A model generated the notes under the pieces. It was not told the origin of the DNA and made no database searches. It worked only from the letters and a program-made list of their open reading frames with translations. Below are positions 33,980 through 47,740 of a stretch of DNA of 64,000 nucleotides, in pieces. The stretch's first letter is position 1; the number at the start of each line of letters is the position of its first letter. The stretch is from [Mycoplasma] gypis (lineage in GTDB: Bacteria > Bacillota_I > Bacilli_A > Mycoplasmatales > Metamycoplasmataceae), in assembly GCF_016924775.1 (NCBI RefSeq), contig NZ_JAFFTD010000001.1:1-64000 (forward strand), written 5' to 3'. The position numbers were made by a program, and so were the translations under genes.

Positions 33980-34813
33980 ATGAATGAAACAAAATTATTA
34001 ATTGAACAATTTGATACATTAACAGTTTCTTTAAACACTAAAACTGATAACAAAAAAAATGAAGAACTTTCATTTGACACAAAAAAAGTTATTTTTGGTT
34101 TTAATCAATTACCTAGTGAACTTGAAAAATATATTTTGGAAAATAATGATAAATTAAACCTAAATAAAGAAATTAAATTTGTGAGTGAAAACAAAAAAAA
34201 CGTGTATAAATTTAAAATCTTAAAATTAAAAAAAGCTTCGCAAACTGAAAAAAATGATAAACAAATGATTTTAGATTTAAGACAAAAACTTTTAAAATCA
34301 GAATCTAGTGAATTATTATCTAATGTAAAAATAATGAATTTAGAAAAAGAAAACAAAAAAAATATTGAAGAATTTAAGAAAAAAGTAGAAGCAATTCAAT
34401 TAAAAGCTCACGAAGAATTAGAAGCTCAAAAATCTAAAAATTATGAACATCTTCAACAAGAAAGTGCAAACTTTAAAAAATACGCAACTCAATCATTCAT
34501 GGAAGATTTTGTTGTCGCTTTTGATCAATTAGACTTGGCAGTAAAATCAGGATTTAATTTAAATAATGATGTAGTACAATCATACGCAAAAGGATTTACA
34601 ATGCTTCTTTCAAGAATTGAAAAAATTCTTGAAGAAAACGGGGTTCAAAAAATAATTCCTGAAATCGGTTCTGATTTTAATCCTCATACACAACAAGTTT
34701 TTGAATTAGCTGATCAGGGGCAGCCAAAAGATAAAATTCTAAAAGTAAAAAGCAATGGATATAAATTACATGATCGTGTTATAAAACCAGCTTTAGTTAT
34801 CGTGCAAAAATAA
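33980..34813 (+). CDS. grpE: Nucleotide exchange factor GrpE
   Basis: 277 residues, longer than E. coli GrpE (197) because of an N-terminal extension of about 110 Lys/Asn-rich residues. The C-terminal 160 residues hold the long helix and the beta domain (FMEDFVVAFDQLDLAV, GFTMLLSRIEKILEENGV, DFNPHTQQVFELA). It releases ADP from DnaK. It starts three bases after hrcA behind AAAGGA and ends at a terminator. Confidence 0.92.
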   Translation: MNETKLLIEQFDTLTVSLNTKTDNKKNEELSFDTKKVIFGFNQLPSELEKYILENNDKLNLNKEIKFVSENKKNVYKFKILKLKKASQTEKNDKQMILDLRQKLLKSESSELLSNVKIMNLEKENKKNIEEFKKKVEAIQLKAHEELEAQKSKNYEHLQQESANFKKYATQSFMEDFVVAFDQLDLAVKSGFNLNNDVVQSYAKGFTMLLSRIEKILEENGVQKIIPEIGSDFNPHTQQVFELADQGQPKDKILKVKSNGYKLHDRVIKPALVIVQK

Positions 34814-34818
34814 TTTGA

Positions 34819-34841
34819 AAATCAGGGGTTCCTGATTTTTT
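34819..34841 (+). terminator. Terminator of hrcA-grpE
   Basis: AAATCAGG-GGTT-CCTGATTT followed by T residues. Confidence 0.85.
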
Positions 34842-34916
34842 CATTTATTTTTACTTTTTCTTAAGTTTCTTAATCTTATTTTTTATAATTTATTAAATCA
34901 TTATTAAGGGGTGTGT

Positions 34917-37900
34917 ATGCAAAATAAATTTTCTGAAAATATCGATAAGTTAAAGAGTAAATTATTAAACCTATCAGCTAAAAATAAAGCGATCAACATT
35001 GTTTCTGATTCTTCAACGATATCATTACTAACTTCATCTAATCAAATTATTTTGATGAATAGCGAGAAAAAATTATTATTAGGTTCACAAAGATCTGATG
35101 GAAATATTAAAGCTTCACAAAAACAAGAAGATTTTAACAAGGTTGTTAAAGAACTTATTACAAAGCAAAGTTTTTACTCAGAGGAATACGGAATTGAAGT
35201 TTTATATCTTACTTTGGGAATTTTAAAATGAAATGATAAAAGTGCAAGAGAATATCAATCACCTTTAATTTTTATTCCGATAAGAATAAAACAAGCCATA
35301 GAAGATACAAAATATGAAATTTATTTAGATTTTTCGGAGTTTGAAATTAATTATTCTTTAATAGAAAAACTTAAAATTGAATATCGCCTTGATATTAGTG
35401 AAATATATAAATTCGATTCTCTTGAAGCAGAGCAATTTCAACAGTTTATTATTAATCTTCAACAAAAAACAGAAAAAATAAAATTTTCTGTTTTAGATAA
35501 AAGTTTTATTTCAAATTTCTATTTCAATAATATAAATCTAATTAAAGATATTGAAAAAAATTATCAAAATCTCGAAAATAATGAGTTAATTAATTCATTA
35601 TTAAATGGCAAATCTTATATAAACGTACCAATATTAACTTCTTTTCAAGCGCAAGAAAACATTAACATCGATAGTTACTATCATCCTCTAAATAGCGATA
35701 GCTCTCAAGAAGTGGCAATTCAATCAATGATAAATGGTTCATCATTTGTTTTGCAAGGTCCTCCTGGTACTGGAAAAAGCCAAACCATTATTAATATGAT
35801 TTCTGAAGCTGTAGCACGAAATAAAAAAGTTTTATTCGTTGCGGAAAAAAGAGCTGCAATTGATGTTGTAAAACAATGATTAGTTAACTTAAATTTAGGT
35901 GATTTTATTTTTGATATCTACGATGTAAATGAAAGCAAAAAACTAATTATTGAACAATTAATAAACACCCTAAATAAAATAGACAATACACAAAGTGAAT
36001 ACGCATCAAATTCAATTCAAAAAATCACTTATAATCACAAAAATAATGAAAAACTTATTAAAAATTATTTTAATGTTTTAAACAAAAACGTTTATTTAGA
36101 ATTTAATTTATATGAAATTATTGGTTTGTATCAAAACATTGCTTCAAAATATAAAACAGATTTTATTTTCGAATCTCCAAATAAAATGAATTTACATTTT
36201 AATGAGCAAAATATTAATTTATTTAAGCTAATAAATCAAAAGCTAAAACTAACTTCTAATTATTATGAAAAACCTTTTTCAAATTTTAAAAAAGCAAAAA
36301 TTTCACTAGAAGATACACAAAGATTACAAAAAGAATTTTTAAACTTGTTGAATTTAGTAAACGATGTTAAAAAATATTCTGCAACTCTCCTAAAACAAAA
36401 CTATGCAAATTATAGTTTTAATGATGTAAATCGTTTCATCGATTTCATTGAGCTTTCAAAAAAACATGAATTCGTTAAAACATTTAGTCTTCATGACTCT
36501 ATGTTAAGTGGATTAATCGAAAATCTTTTAAAAATTCATAATTTGAGCAAAAGATATGAAAATGATAATTACTTATTAGCACTAGATAATGACAAGATGG
36601 CTAATGTTACAAAAGTTATAAACAAATCTAACGTTTCAATGACATTCAGTTATAAATATCAAATTATTAAGAAAATTTTAAAAGAATATGGTATTGATTT
36701 TAAAAAACAAGACTTGTATTCAATTAATGATGATGAAGTAGAATATTTAGAATATAAACAAAATATTCAAACAATAATCAAACAATATAACATGTATATT
36801 GATTTTAAAGATAAAGAGGATTTATACAATTGAATTTCTTTTGCTTTATTTATGAAAAAAACTAGAGAAATATTCCTTGATAATAAATTTTTAATTCAAC
36901 ACAGTTATAAAGACTTATACGATTTTATTAAGCTAAACCTTAATGATGGAAACTTAAACAATTTTGCTGGTCAATATAAACAAAGCATTGAATTTATTCA
37001 CCACTATTTTGATTTTGATTTAGATCTGTCTTTTGACGAAAACATGAAAAATATTCAAAAGATTTTAACCAACTGAACCAGTGTTATGAATATTTTTGAT
37101 CTTAATAACTTTGTGTTAAATTTTGAAAATAGTGAAGTTAAAGAATTTGCGCTTAAACTTCTTGAATTACAAAAAGAGGATGATTTCGAAGTTTATTATG
37201 AAAAAGCTTTCTATCAATCGCTGATTACACATTGCTTAAAAGAAATTAGTGATACTGAATATAAATTTTTAGATTTAAAAATTCAGGAATTACAAAATCT
37301 ACATCATTCTATTTTAGAAATATCTAAGTCTAAACTTAGTCAAAAAATCTGGGATGCTTTTAAAAACAATGAAAAATTAACTGAAAACAATAATGAAGTT
37401 GTTTTACTAAAAAAAGAATCAACTAAAAGTCGAAATATTCGTCCAATTAAAAAACTGCTTGAAGAAATTGGAAATTTAATTCTAGATTTAAAACCAATTT
37501 TTATGATGTCGCCTTTATCAGTTAGTTCCTACTTAAAAGATTCTGATATAAATTTTGATTTAGTTATTTTTGATGAAGCTAGCCAAGTAAAACAAGAAAG
37601 TGCATTAACAAGTCTCTTAAGAACCAAACAAGTTGTTATTGTTGGAGATAGTCATCAGCTGCCACCTACAAGTTTTTACGAAGCTAAAATTGAAGAAGAA
37701 AAAGAAGATTATGATGATATTCTAGCTTTTGATTCTTTATTAGATTCGGCGTCAGCGATTTTACCAACCATTTCTTTAAAATGACACTATCGTAGTAAGT
37801 TTGAACATTTAATTGCACCTTCAAATAAAGATATTTATAAAAATTCTTTATTTACTATTCCGAACCGTTTTGAATACATTCCGAATAATTTAGAATCGCT

Positions 37901-39386
37901 TCAATATGTTTATGTAAATGGTATCTATGAAAATCGTGCAAATGAAAAAGAAGCCGATGAAGTTATTAAGCAAATTAAAAACATTATAAAAAAACATCAA
38001 AACAAAAAAAGTATTGGGGTTGTAACATATAACACTCAACAACAAAAATTAATTCAACAAAAATTAAATAAAATTGCTAAAGAAGACAAAAAACTTTTAA
38101 GCATTATAAATACACAAAACAATAAAGATTATTTATTTGTAAAAAATGTTGAAAGTGTTCAAGGTGATGAACGTGATATCATTATCATCTCAACAACTTT
38201 TGGTTATGACAAAAATCAAAGAATCTCAATGAATTTTGGACCAATTAACAATATTAATCACGGATACAAACGTTTAAACGTTGCATTTACACGAGCAAAA
38301 GAATCAATGATTTTAGTGTCTTCTCTTTATCCTGAAGATATTGATTTATCAAAAACACAATCAAGTGGAATTATCTTCTTTAAAAATTATTTAGAATACG
38401 CAAGAAATCACTTAAATTTAAATAATCAACAAGATTCAAACATAAAGAGTTCTCTTTTTGCACAAACAATTTATAAGGAATTGACCAATGCAGGTTATGA
38501 TGTTAGTTTAAGTATTGGTGAAAGTAATTACAAATTAGATATGGTTATTTTAGATCCAAAAACAAAAGAATTTGTTATAGGTATTGAGTGTGACGGCAGT
38601 GTAGATAAAAATTCAGATTCTATGCAAGATAGAGATATTTTAAGACCAATATTATTGCAAAACAATGGATGAAAAATTTATCGTATTTGATCAAGCTATT
38701 GATTTGAAAATTATGATCAAGAAAAACAAAAACTTTTCGACTTTATTAATGAAAATATCAATGTAAAAACCAATTCAAAAGATAAAAAAATTGGTTTGAA
38801 AATTGTTAATGAAACAAAATCATTACAACCTAAAAAATCTAAAACAACAAAACTAACTTTTGAAAAATATCCTTCATATGAAAAAACTTATAAAAAAGCA
38901 AAACGTGAATTTAAAGATAGTGATTTAGCTTTAATAAATTTTTTAAAACTTTTAAGTCCAATTAATATTGATGAAGTCAAAAAATACATTCTTGAATTTA
39001 TGGGACAAAAACAATGAAGCTCACAAACTAATATCGACTTTAAGAAAATATTAAATAAACATAAAAAAGATTTTGAAATTAAATTTGACGATGATTTTAT
39101 TTGCTTTGCAAACCAAGAAATAAAATTTAGACAAACAATTATCGAAAAATCAGAACGTCGTATTTTTAAAAACATTTATTGACAAGAATTACAAAATGGA
39201 ATTTTAGCAATTGTTGATAACCAAGAAAAAATCGATGCTAATATTCTTAAAAAACAAATTATTAATCTTTGTGGTTATACAGTATTATCAAAACAAATGA
39301 ATGAATACTTAGAAACAATATTGCAAAAAATGTCAAGAACTAGAAAGATTAGTTACAAAGAAGGACAAATTCTTAAAAAATCCTAA
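34917..39386 (+). CDS. DUF4011 / SF1 helicase / PD-(D/E)XK nuclease-like protein
   Basis: 1489 residues, one frame through many UGA codons. The N-terminal DUF4011 motif (KLKSKLLNLSAKNKAI) is followed by a split SF1 helicase: Walker A GPPGTGKS (281-288), motif II DEAS (886-889), GDSHQLPPT, SVQGDERDIIIIS and LNVAFTRAKE. After about 1180 comes a DUF559/MTES_1575-like nuclease domain with D..IECDG and an IYRIWSSYW core. A charged region of about 200 residues ends it. The protein family unwinds and probably cuts nucleic acid. Such helicase-nuclease fusions occur in defence islands but also widely in mycoplasma chromosomes. The ATG at 34917 follows AAGGGGTG; a GTG two codons earlier is possible. 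Transcribed alone. Confidence 0.85.
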
Positions 39387-39405
39387 TTAAAATTTGTATA
39401 TTTTT

Positions 39406-39479
39406 ATATCAAAATGTCAAAATAAAAATATTACTTTTGAAAGTAATACACAATTTTTTAACATTTTGATATTTTTTTA
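39406..39479 (+). terminator. Terminator after the helicase gene
   Basis: Outer stem ATATCAAAATGT/ACATTTTGATAT encloses an inner stem ATTACTTT/AAAGTAAT and is followed by a T-run. Confidence 0.75.
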
Positions 39480-39523
39480 TAAAAAAGCTAATAATTTTTC
39501 TAAAAAAACAAATCTTTTTCTGA

Positions 39524-39551
39524 TTGACAAAAAATTAACCGGTATTATAAT
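39524..39551 (+). promoter_or_regulatory. Strong promoter of the alcohol dehydrogenase gene
   Basis: TTGACA and TATAAT, both perfect consensus, spaced 16 bases; the best promoter in the window. Confidence 0.85.
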
Positions 39552-39582
39552 GAGGGTAGAATGAAGGAAAGAAGGAAACAAG

Positions 39583-40632
39583 ATGTCAGAAAAGATGAAA
39601 GCTTTCGTGGTGCGTTCACCACGTAAATGAAGTATCGAGGAAGTAGATATTCCTGAACCTAAAGAAAAAGAAGTTTTAATTAAAATGGAAACAAGTGGAA
39701 TTTGCCACACAGATTTACACGCTGCTAATTTTGATTGATTAGTAGAACCTAAATATCCACTTATTCCAGGTCATGAAGGAATTGGCATTATCACAAAATT
39801 AGGTCCTGGATGTACTCACCTAAAAGTTGGAGATAGAGTGTGCTTAGCATGATTACATGATGCTTGTGGGCACTGCGAATATTGTTTAACCGGAAAAGAA
39901 ACATTATGTCCAACCCAAAATATGTCAGCTTATACTAAAGATGGTTCTTTTGCTGAATATGCGATTGGACATGAAGATTATGTTGGTATTGTTCCTAAAG
40001 AATTAGATTTAATTACAGGAGCTCCAGTTGTTTGTGCTGGTGTAACAACTTATAAAGCTGTAAAACAAGCTAAGCTAAAACCAGGGCAATATGTTGCTAT
40101 TATTGGAGTTGGTGGACTAGGACAAATGGCTATTCAATATGCTAAAGCAATGGGATATCGTCCTATTGGAATAGATTTAACTGATGAAAAATGTGAACTA
40201 GCTAAAAAATCTGGTGCTGAATATGCATTTAATTCTAAAAAAGAAGATGTTGTTGCAAAAGTTATTGAAGTTACAAAAGGTGGTGTTCATGCAGTTGTTA
40301 ATACTTCTGTAGCAACACCAGCAGCATATCAAGGAATGCAAATGCTACGTCGGGGGGGACGTCAAGTTTTAGTGGGACTACCAGCAAAAGATAGTTTAGG
40401 TAAAGATGAATTTCCTGTTTCAGTATTCTGAACTGTTCTTTGTGAAAGAGAATTAGCGGGATCAATTGTTGGAACACGTAAAGATTTAGAAGAAGCATTA
40501 GATTATGCAGCAAGAGGGCTAGTAAAATCAGAAGTAACAAAAATTGTAAAACTAGAAGATGTTGCATCAATTTTTGAAAAACTTGAAAAAGGCGAATTTT
40601 TAGGTAGAGCGGTTATTGACTTTCGTAAATAA
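39583..40632 (+). CDS. adhP: Zinc-dependent alcohol dehydrogenase
   Basis: 349 residues, medium-chain dehydrogenase. Catalytic zinc ligands are in GICHTDLH and PGHEGIG and the late Cys in [11 protein letters not shown]. The structural zinc site [15 protein letters not shown] has all four cysteines. The NAD fold motif is [10 protein letters not shown]. It interconverts acetaldehyde and ethanol with NADH, helping redox balance. ATG at 39583 follows GAAGGAAA. A consensus promoter and own terminator mean a single-gene unit. Confidence 0.93.
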
Positions 40633-40645
40633 TTAATTTTTAATG

Positions 40646-40671
40646 ACTACAGCTATTTGGCTGTAGTTTTT
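40646..40671 (+). terminator. Terminator of adhP
   Basis: CTACAGC/GCTGTAG stem then five T residues. Confidence 0.85.
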
Positions 40672-40721
40672 ATTTATGTATAAGGAAGAAAAAAGAACAC
40701 CAAAAATATTTTTTAAAAAAA

Positions 40722-40748
40722 TTAGCACTAATTTAGCAAGAGTGCTAA
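40722..40748. promoter_or_regulatory. CIRCE operator before dnaK
   Basis: TTAGCACTA, nine-base spacer, GAGTGCTAA: 17 of 18 arm bases match CIRCE. It lies 90 bases before the dnaK start and just before the likely -10 region near 40757-40766. Confidence 0.92.
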
Positions 40749-40822
40749 AAATGTGGTAAAATATAGTTATCTTTGATGTTGATAACGTCATCGAGCCAAA
40801 ATTAAAAATAATGTTATGTTAA

Positions 40823-42652
<1,830 letters not shown>

Positions 42653-42681
42653 TAAAATTTTCTAAAAATAATAAAACCCTT

Positions 42682-42720
42682 AATGCTAATTGGTAAGACC
42701 CATTCAATTAGCATTTTTTT
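42682..42720 (+). terminator. Terminator of dnaK
   Basis: Perfect 11-bp stem AATGCTAATTG/CAATTAGCATT and seven T residues. Confidence 0.9.
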
Positions 42721-42767
42721 ATTCTTTGGGTTAAAATATTTAATATAAATAGAGAAAGGGAAATAAC

Positions 42768-43631
42768 ATGAATAAACAAATTAAACCATTGATTTTCAGC
42801 GATATGGATGGAACCCTATACAACACAAGTTTTAAAGTTCTGGACACAACCAAAAAAGATATTGATTTTGCAATTACTAAATCATCTGAAAACTTTAACC
42901 CCGCTGATTTTAATTTAGCAACAGGTAATCCTTTATTTGAAAGAGTACATAATATTGCGAATTATTTAAATGCAAGATTTATTATTGCTTCTTCAGGAGC
43001 TCAAATCTATGATAATGTTGAAAAAAGAATGATCTTAGAAAAGTATATTGATGATGAAGTTTCACAAAAAATTATTGCTTATGCACAAAACAAAAAATTA
43101 AGATTAATTTTCTTTAATTCGCAAGAATATTTTTACTTAAATTGCACTCCTGAAGAATTAGTGATTGTTAAAAAATATCACTTTGATACTGAAGAAGGTG
43201 CAAGTATTGTTCAGGAATACAAAAATCAAAAAATTGAGAAAATTGCAAAATTTGAATTCTGAAACGACACAGAAAAAAATCCAGATGTTATTGCAGATCT
43301 TAATAAAATATATGACAATATTGTTGTAACTCACGGAACTATTGAAATTATGCCAAAAGATATTTCAAAAGGGCAGGCTATTGAATACCTTTTAAAAAAC
43401 TTCTATCCAGCACACACACTAGCAGATGTTATGGCAGCTGGAGATAGTGGAAACGATATTAGTATGCTTTCAATTTGTGGTTATTCATATGCAATGGCAA
43501 ATTCACAACCAAAAGTATTTCCTTATGCAAAATATTACACTTCAGCCGTTGAACAAAACGGACTTGGCGAAGCGATAATTGATTATTTATATCGTTTTGA
43601 TAATATCATCAAAAAATATTTACTTCACTAA
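42768..43631 (+). CDS. HAD-superfamily (Cof-type) hydrolase
   Basis: 287 residues. Motif I is FSDMDGTLYN with both catalytic aspartates, and motif IV is AAGDSGNDISML. The cap region between fits class IIB Cof phosphatases, which act on sugar phosphates or cofactors. Start follows AGAAAGGGA. Single-gene unit. Substrate unknown. Confidence 0.9.
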
Positions 43632-43646
43632 TATTAATACTTAATG

Positions 43647-43670
43647 CCACCCTAATTAAGGGTGGTTTTT
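43647..43670 (+). terminator. Terminator of the HAD hydrolase gene
   Basis: CCACCCT/AGGGTGG with a short loop and five T residues. Confidence 0.85.
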
Positions 43671-43680
43671 ATTTAAAATA

Positions 43681-43902
43681 ATGTTGAAAAATATTTCAAT
43701 ATGCTGAAAGAAAATTATTATGCATACTACTGAAATTTGAAATCTTCATTCCGAAAAAACTTGGTTCGAAATTTTTAACTGAACATTATTAATAGACTTA
43801 ATTATTATCTTGATATTACTGGTAACTTATGTAATATTGTCAACAAAAAATATTGGCACAGTAGATTTTAATACAATTATATTAAAGGGAGAACAAATTT
43901 AG
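43681..43902 (+). CDS. Small single-span membrane protein, unknown
   Basis: 73 residues when UGA is read as Trp (three times). A polar N-terminus (WKKIIMHTTEIWNLHSEKTW) is followed by one hydrophobic helix (about 34-53) and a short tail. No Shine-Dalgarno is visible, and the ATG lies just after the preceding terminator. An internal ATG at 43720 is an alternative. I recognise no family. The next ORF starts 10 bases on. Confidence 0.4.
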
Positions 43903-43912
43903 TATAAGTACA

Positions 43913-44137
43913 ATGACACTTTGAGCAGTACCATATGTTTATTTAATAACTGGGTATATTATTCAATTTATTATTCTTGTTTTTAAAAATAACAAATGAT
44001 ATCATTGCTTGATACCTTTATTATTTTTTAGAACCATATTTTCAGGCACATTAGATGCAGTGATGTTTTCAGTATTTTTAACAATCTTCTCATTTATGAT
44101 ATTATTTTGAAAAACAAAGTTTTTACTGAAAATATAA
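43913..44137 (+). CDS. Small two- to three-span membrane protein, unknown
   Basis: 74 residues, mostly hydrophobic, with several UGA-Trp codons. AAAGGGAGAA lies 20 bases before the ATG at 43913; a non-standard start such as ATA at 43904 would fit the spacing better. Possibly paired with the preceding small membrane ORF. No recognised family; either a small accessory pair or remnants. Confidence 0.4.
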
Positions 44138-44170
44138 ACAAAACATAGCAAAATTTGTAACTCTAGTAAG

Positions 44171-44214
44171 TTGCACAAAAAAAGCATTCTGTTTAGAACG
44201 CTTTTTTTGTGCAA
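44171..44214. terminator. Bidirectional terminator
   Basis: Perfect 15-bp stem TTGCACAAAAAAAGC/GCTTTTTTTGTGCAA between convergent units, with A/T runs inside the stem that serve either strand. Confidence 0.75.
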
Positions 44215-44260
44215 AAATACAAAATCTAAAAAAATATTTAACATTTTTATTGTTTCGAAA

Positions 44261-46354
44261 TTACTTTTTTGATTTTATTTCAATTTTAAAGTCTTCTAAT
44301 AACTTTTCGTCTATTTCTTTTATTAAGCTTATCGTTCTTCTTAATAATTCTTTAGAGCTTCCATGGAAGTCTAAAAGAACATTTTTATCTAAGTTGCAAA
44401 TAACCTTGCTGGTTTTGTCTAAATTTTCAAAAAATTCTTTTGTAATCAAAAATTTACATTCATCACTTTCACATAATTCTTTAAACTTTTCTGGATAATA
44501 TTTGTATAGCTCTTTTGCAACAGATTTGAAAAAAAGCGCTACTGAAGGTTTATCTAAATAAAATCATTCATTTTTAATTTTAGATATTTTAAAACCTGTA
44601 ATATTTTCATCCGCTGTATTAATAGTAATTGTTTTGTCTAATGTTTTTTCTTCCCTTTTTACATTTTTTAATTTAGGTACAGGGTATATTTTTGTTATTT
44701 TATCAACAAGCAATTTTGTTCGATTTTTAATTTCATTCTCTGTTCATTTATTTTTATTTAAAATAGAATTATTGATATTTGAATATTTTGATTCTTTATA
44801 TAAAGCTTTCTTTTTAGCAAAAGATTTGTTGGAAATTTCTTGATTTTTTGCGGTTAATGTTATGTTTCCTAGAAGGTGTAAATTTTCGTTGTGAATCTTT
44901 TCTCAATCGATACCCAATTCATTTTTTCAAATATTTTCCTTATCTAATATTCTTGGCATTATATGTTCTAACTGTATATCATCATAATTAAGAATCTTAA
45001 TTTTTTCTTGGCTTTCAAAGGTTTCGATCTTATTGAGAATGAATTTAGCAAATTTATTAGATTTTTTATCAACATAAAAAGGAACTACTTCTAAGTAACT
45101 TAATAACTCATCATCACTTATTAGCTTTGCATCTCTATAACCACGTTTTTCGATACTGTTTCTTAAGAAGTCTGATAAAAAATCACTTAGTAAAATATTT
45201 CTTTTTTTGTTAGAATCATCATTTTGCTGGCTTATTTTCATTTCTGTTTCGATAATTTCATCTAGTTTCTTAAACAGGAATTTAGTGTTAGCGTTCTTTC
45301 CTGAAAGTTGAATTCTTACTTGATATGAAGTTATTAAATCTACAATTCTTGTAAACTCTTCTTCATCTATTTTTTTGTTATCATATTTTTCCATGACTTT
45401 AATTAAAAACGGAGCTGCATCAAACATATTGACTTCTCTTCAATTTTCCAAAGAATTATTAATTCTTTCATTATATTTATCATATTTTTGATTAAGGAGA
45501 ATCTTATACATTTCGAGATACTTATTTAAATTATTTAAAATAAATGTTTTGTTTTGTTTTCGATATTTGTCAACATTTAGGAAATAGTCATATGTTTTTT
45601 TAATATTCAATTGTGAAGCGTTATCATCATAAACTAAATAGTTTAAAAAGAACAATTCTTTATCTTTTGTGTCATTTTTTAATATGTTGTCAATCTTTTT
45701 TCATTTTTCAAAATTTTCGTCATTTATATCATTCATTAATAGAAAGTTTTTAATTAAATCTACTTGACTAAGTTTTTTTCCGGTAGCATTTATTGTACGA
45801 TAAATTTCAGAAGGGTTATCATCATTTTCTTCATCATCCAATAAGATTAAACCCATTTCGATATTTTTTATTTTTTCAACAAGAAAGTGTGCTTCTTGGT
45901 AGTTTGATACTATTTTTTGGTAATAGTTTTTAATAGTTAAAAATGCATTCTCCATAAAATTATTTTTAGGAACAAACAAGTCAATCACTTCTTCTTTGTT
46001 TTTCATTTTTTTCAGAATGTCATTAATATTTTTAAATTGTGTATAATCATTTTGATTTTTAAAAATAATATTGTAATGATCATTGTTGGCAATGTTTTGA
46101 AAGTTTATTAAAAACAACAAAATAAGAAATAAAGTAGTTAACCTTTGTTGACCATCAATAATAGAAAATGTATCATCACCTTCTTTTTTTAAAGTAATCA
46201 TTCCTAAAAAAATATTCTTTTTAGATTTTTGAATCTTTTCAAATATTTCTTGAATTTGTTGCTCTTCTCAACAATAATCTCTTTGGAAAGCGGGAACTAT
46301 AAGCTTTTTTCATGTATCCAAGTATTTACCAAGTGTAATTTTTTTTATTTCCAT
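44261..46354 (-). CDS. GmrSD-like DUF262-DUF1524 nuclease
   Basis: 697 residues, intact in one frame. The N-terminal DUF262 domain shows FQRDYCWEEQQIQEIF and SIIDGQQRLTTLFLILLF (about 61-78), the NTP-using ParB/Srx-like fold. A helical middle follows. The DUF1524 HNH region has LEHIMPRIL at about 462-470 and NLHLLGNITLT...SNKSFAKKK. The C-terminal 110 residues form an extra helical domain. GmrSD enzymes are type IV restriction systems that cut glucosylated-hydroxymethyl-cytosine DNA; related single-chain proteins give phage resistance. No Shine-Dalgarno is present and the -10 box is nine bases from the ATG. Transcribed alone. Confidence 0.85.
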
Positions 46355-46363
46355 AGTTATTTA

Positions 46364-46369
46364 ATTATA
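46364..46369 (-). promoter_or_regulatory. -10 box of the GmrSD-like gene
   Basis: TATAAT on the minus strand ends nine bases before the ATG, leaving an untranslated leader of only about two to four bases. Confidence 0.55.
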
Positions 46370-46441
46370 TATAACCTAATAAATTAATATTTAATTTAAT
46401 GCTTTTGTTTAAACAATTTGTCTATTTTTGCGTTTTTTAAT

Positions 46442-46470
46442 AAAAAAATAAACCCAGTGAAGGGTTTATT
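46442..46470 (-). terminator. Terminator of deoB
   Basis: AATAAACCC/GGGTTTATT stem with T-run on the minus strand, five bases past the deoB stop. Confidence 0.85.
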
Positions 46471-46474
46471 TAAA

Positions 46475-47668
46475 TTATACTAATTGGTCAAAAATATCTT
46501 CACCTGTTTCAATTAAAGGACAATCAAAGTTACGAGCAACGATGTTACCTGCTGTTCCAAGTCCCATTAGAGGTTGCTTGAATACACTTGGTTTTTTAAA
46601 TGATTTAGAAAAGACTGTTAATGGCAATGCTTCTCTTGTGTGGTCACTGCCTTTTCATGATGGGTCGTTTCCGTGGTCAGATGTCATAATTAATAAGTCA
46701 TCATCTTTCATTGCATTAATTAATTTTGCTAATTTAACATCTAAATGTGAAATATTTTCGCTGTACCCAATTGGGTTACGACGGTGTCCGTAGTGACTAT
46801 CGAATTGAACTAAGTTAACAAAAACGAATTGATTTTTTGATTCTGAAGAAGCAATATCAATTGCAATATCCATATTTTCATCGTCACTTGCAGGTCCGTA
46901 AATTGTATCGATACCTACTCCTGAAAAAATATCTTTAATTTTACCAACACCAATTGTCTCAACACCTTTTTCTTGTAAAAATTCTAAAAGTGTTTTTTTA
47001 GGTGGTTTGTTTGCGTGATCATGACGGTTAAATGTTCTTGTAAAGTCACCATCTTTTCCGATGTAAGGTCTTGAAATAACTCTCGCAACGTTTCAGTCAG
47101 GATTTGATGAACAAATTTCACGTGCTTTTTTAGCATACTCATTTAATTTATCAAGTCCTAGAGTTTCTTCGTGTCCACAAATTTGTAGAGTTGAATCGGC
47201 AGAAGTATAAACAATGATTTCACCTGTTTCCATTGAACGTTGTCCAAGTTCTTTAAGAATAACTGTTCCACTTTCCGCACGATTACCAATTAATTTTCTT
47301 CCGTCTCATGCTTTTGAAAGCGCATCTAACATGTCTTGTGGGAACCCGTTTTCAATAAATTGTGGGTTAGGTTGAGTAGTTAAAATACCCATCATTTCTC
47401 AGTGACCTGTTAGTGTATCTTTGCCGTTTGAAAGTTCGTGTATTCTTCCGACATACGCTAAAGGATTTTTATTTCTTGCAACATGACCAGCCATTTGAGC
47501 AACTTCAGTTATCCCTAATTTTTTTCATGTTGGAATATTAAATGGAAGAGCTTCAGATGCGTGTAAAAATGAATTTGCACCCTTATCCCCGAATTCTTCT
47601 TGTCTTGGTTCAGGACCAATTCCTAAACCATCAGTAACAATCATAAATATACGATTAAATTTTGGCAT
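46475..47668 (-). CDS. deoB: Phosphopentomutase
   Basis: 397 residues, alkaline-phosphatase superfamily. It interconverts ribose-1- and ribose-5-phosphate (and deoxy forms), linking nucleoside salvage to glycolysis. Visible are the N-terminal metal-binding VTDGLGIG, the phospho-acceptor region DTLTGHWEMMG (Thr), [16 protein letters not shown], and the C-terminal metal motifs SHYGHRRN and [24 protein letters not shown] precedes the ATG. Divergent from pyk. Confidence 0.96.
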
Positions 47669-47740
47669 TTTTTCTCCTTATTGTATTCTAATTTTAATAT
47701 AAAACATGTAAAATAAAAATATCAAATATTTAGGAGAAAC

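Noticed and set aside
40298..40570. Leu-rich minus-strand ORF that could look like a membrane protein
   Set aside because: Antisense of adhP, whose zinc-binding motifs confirm the plus strand.
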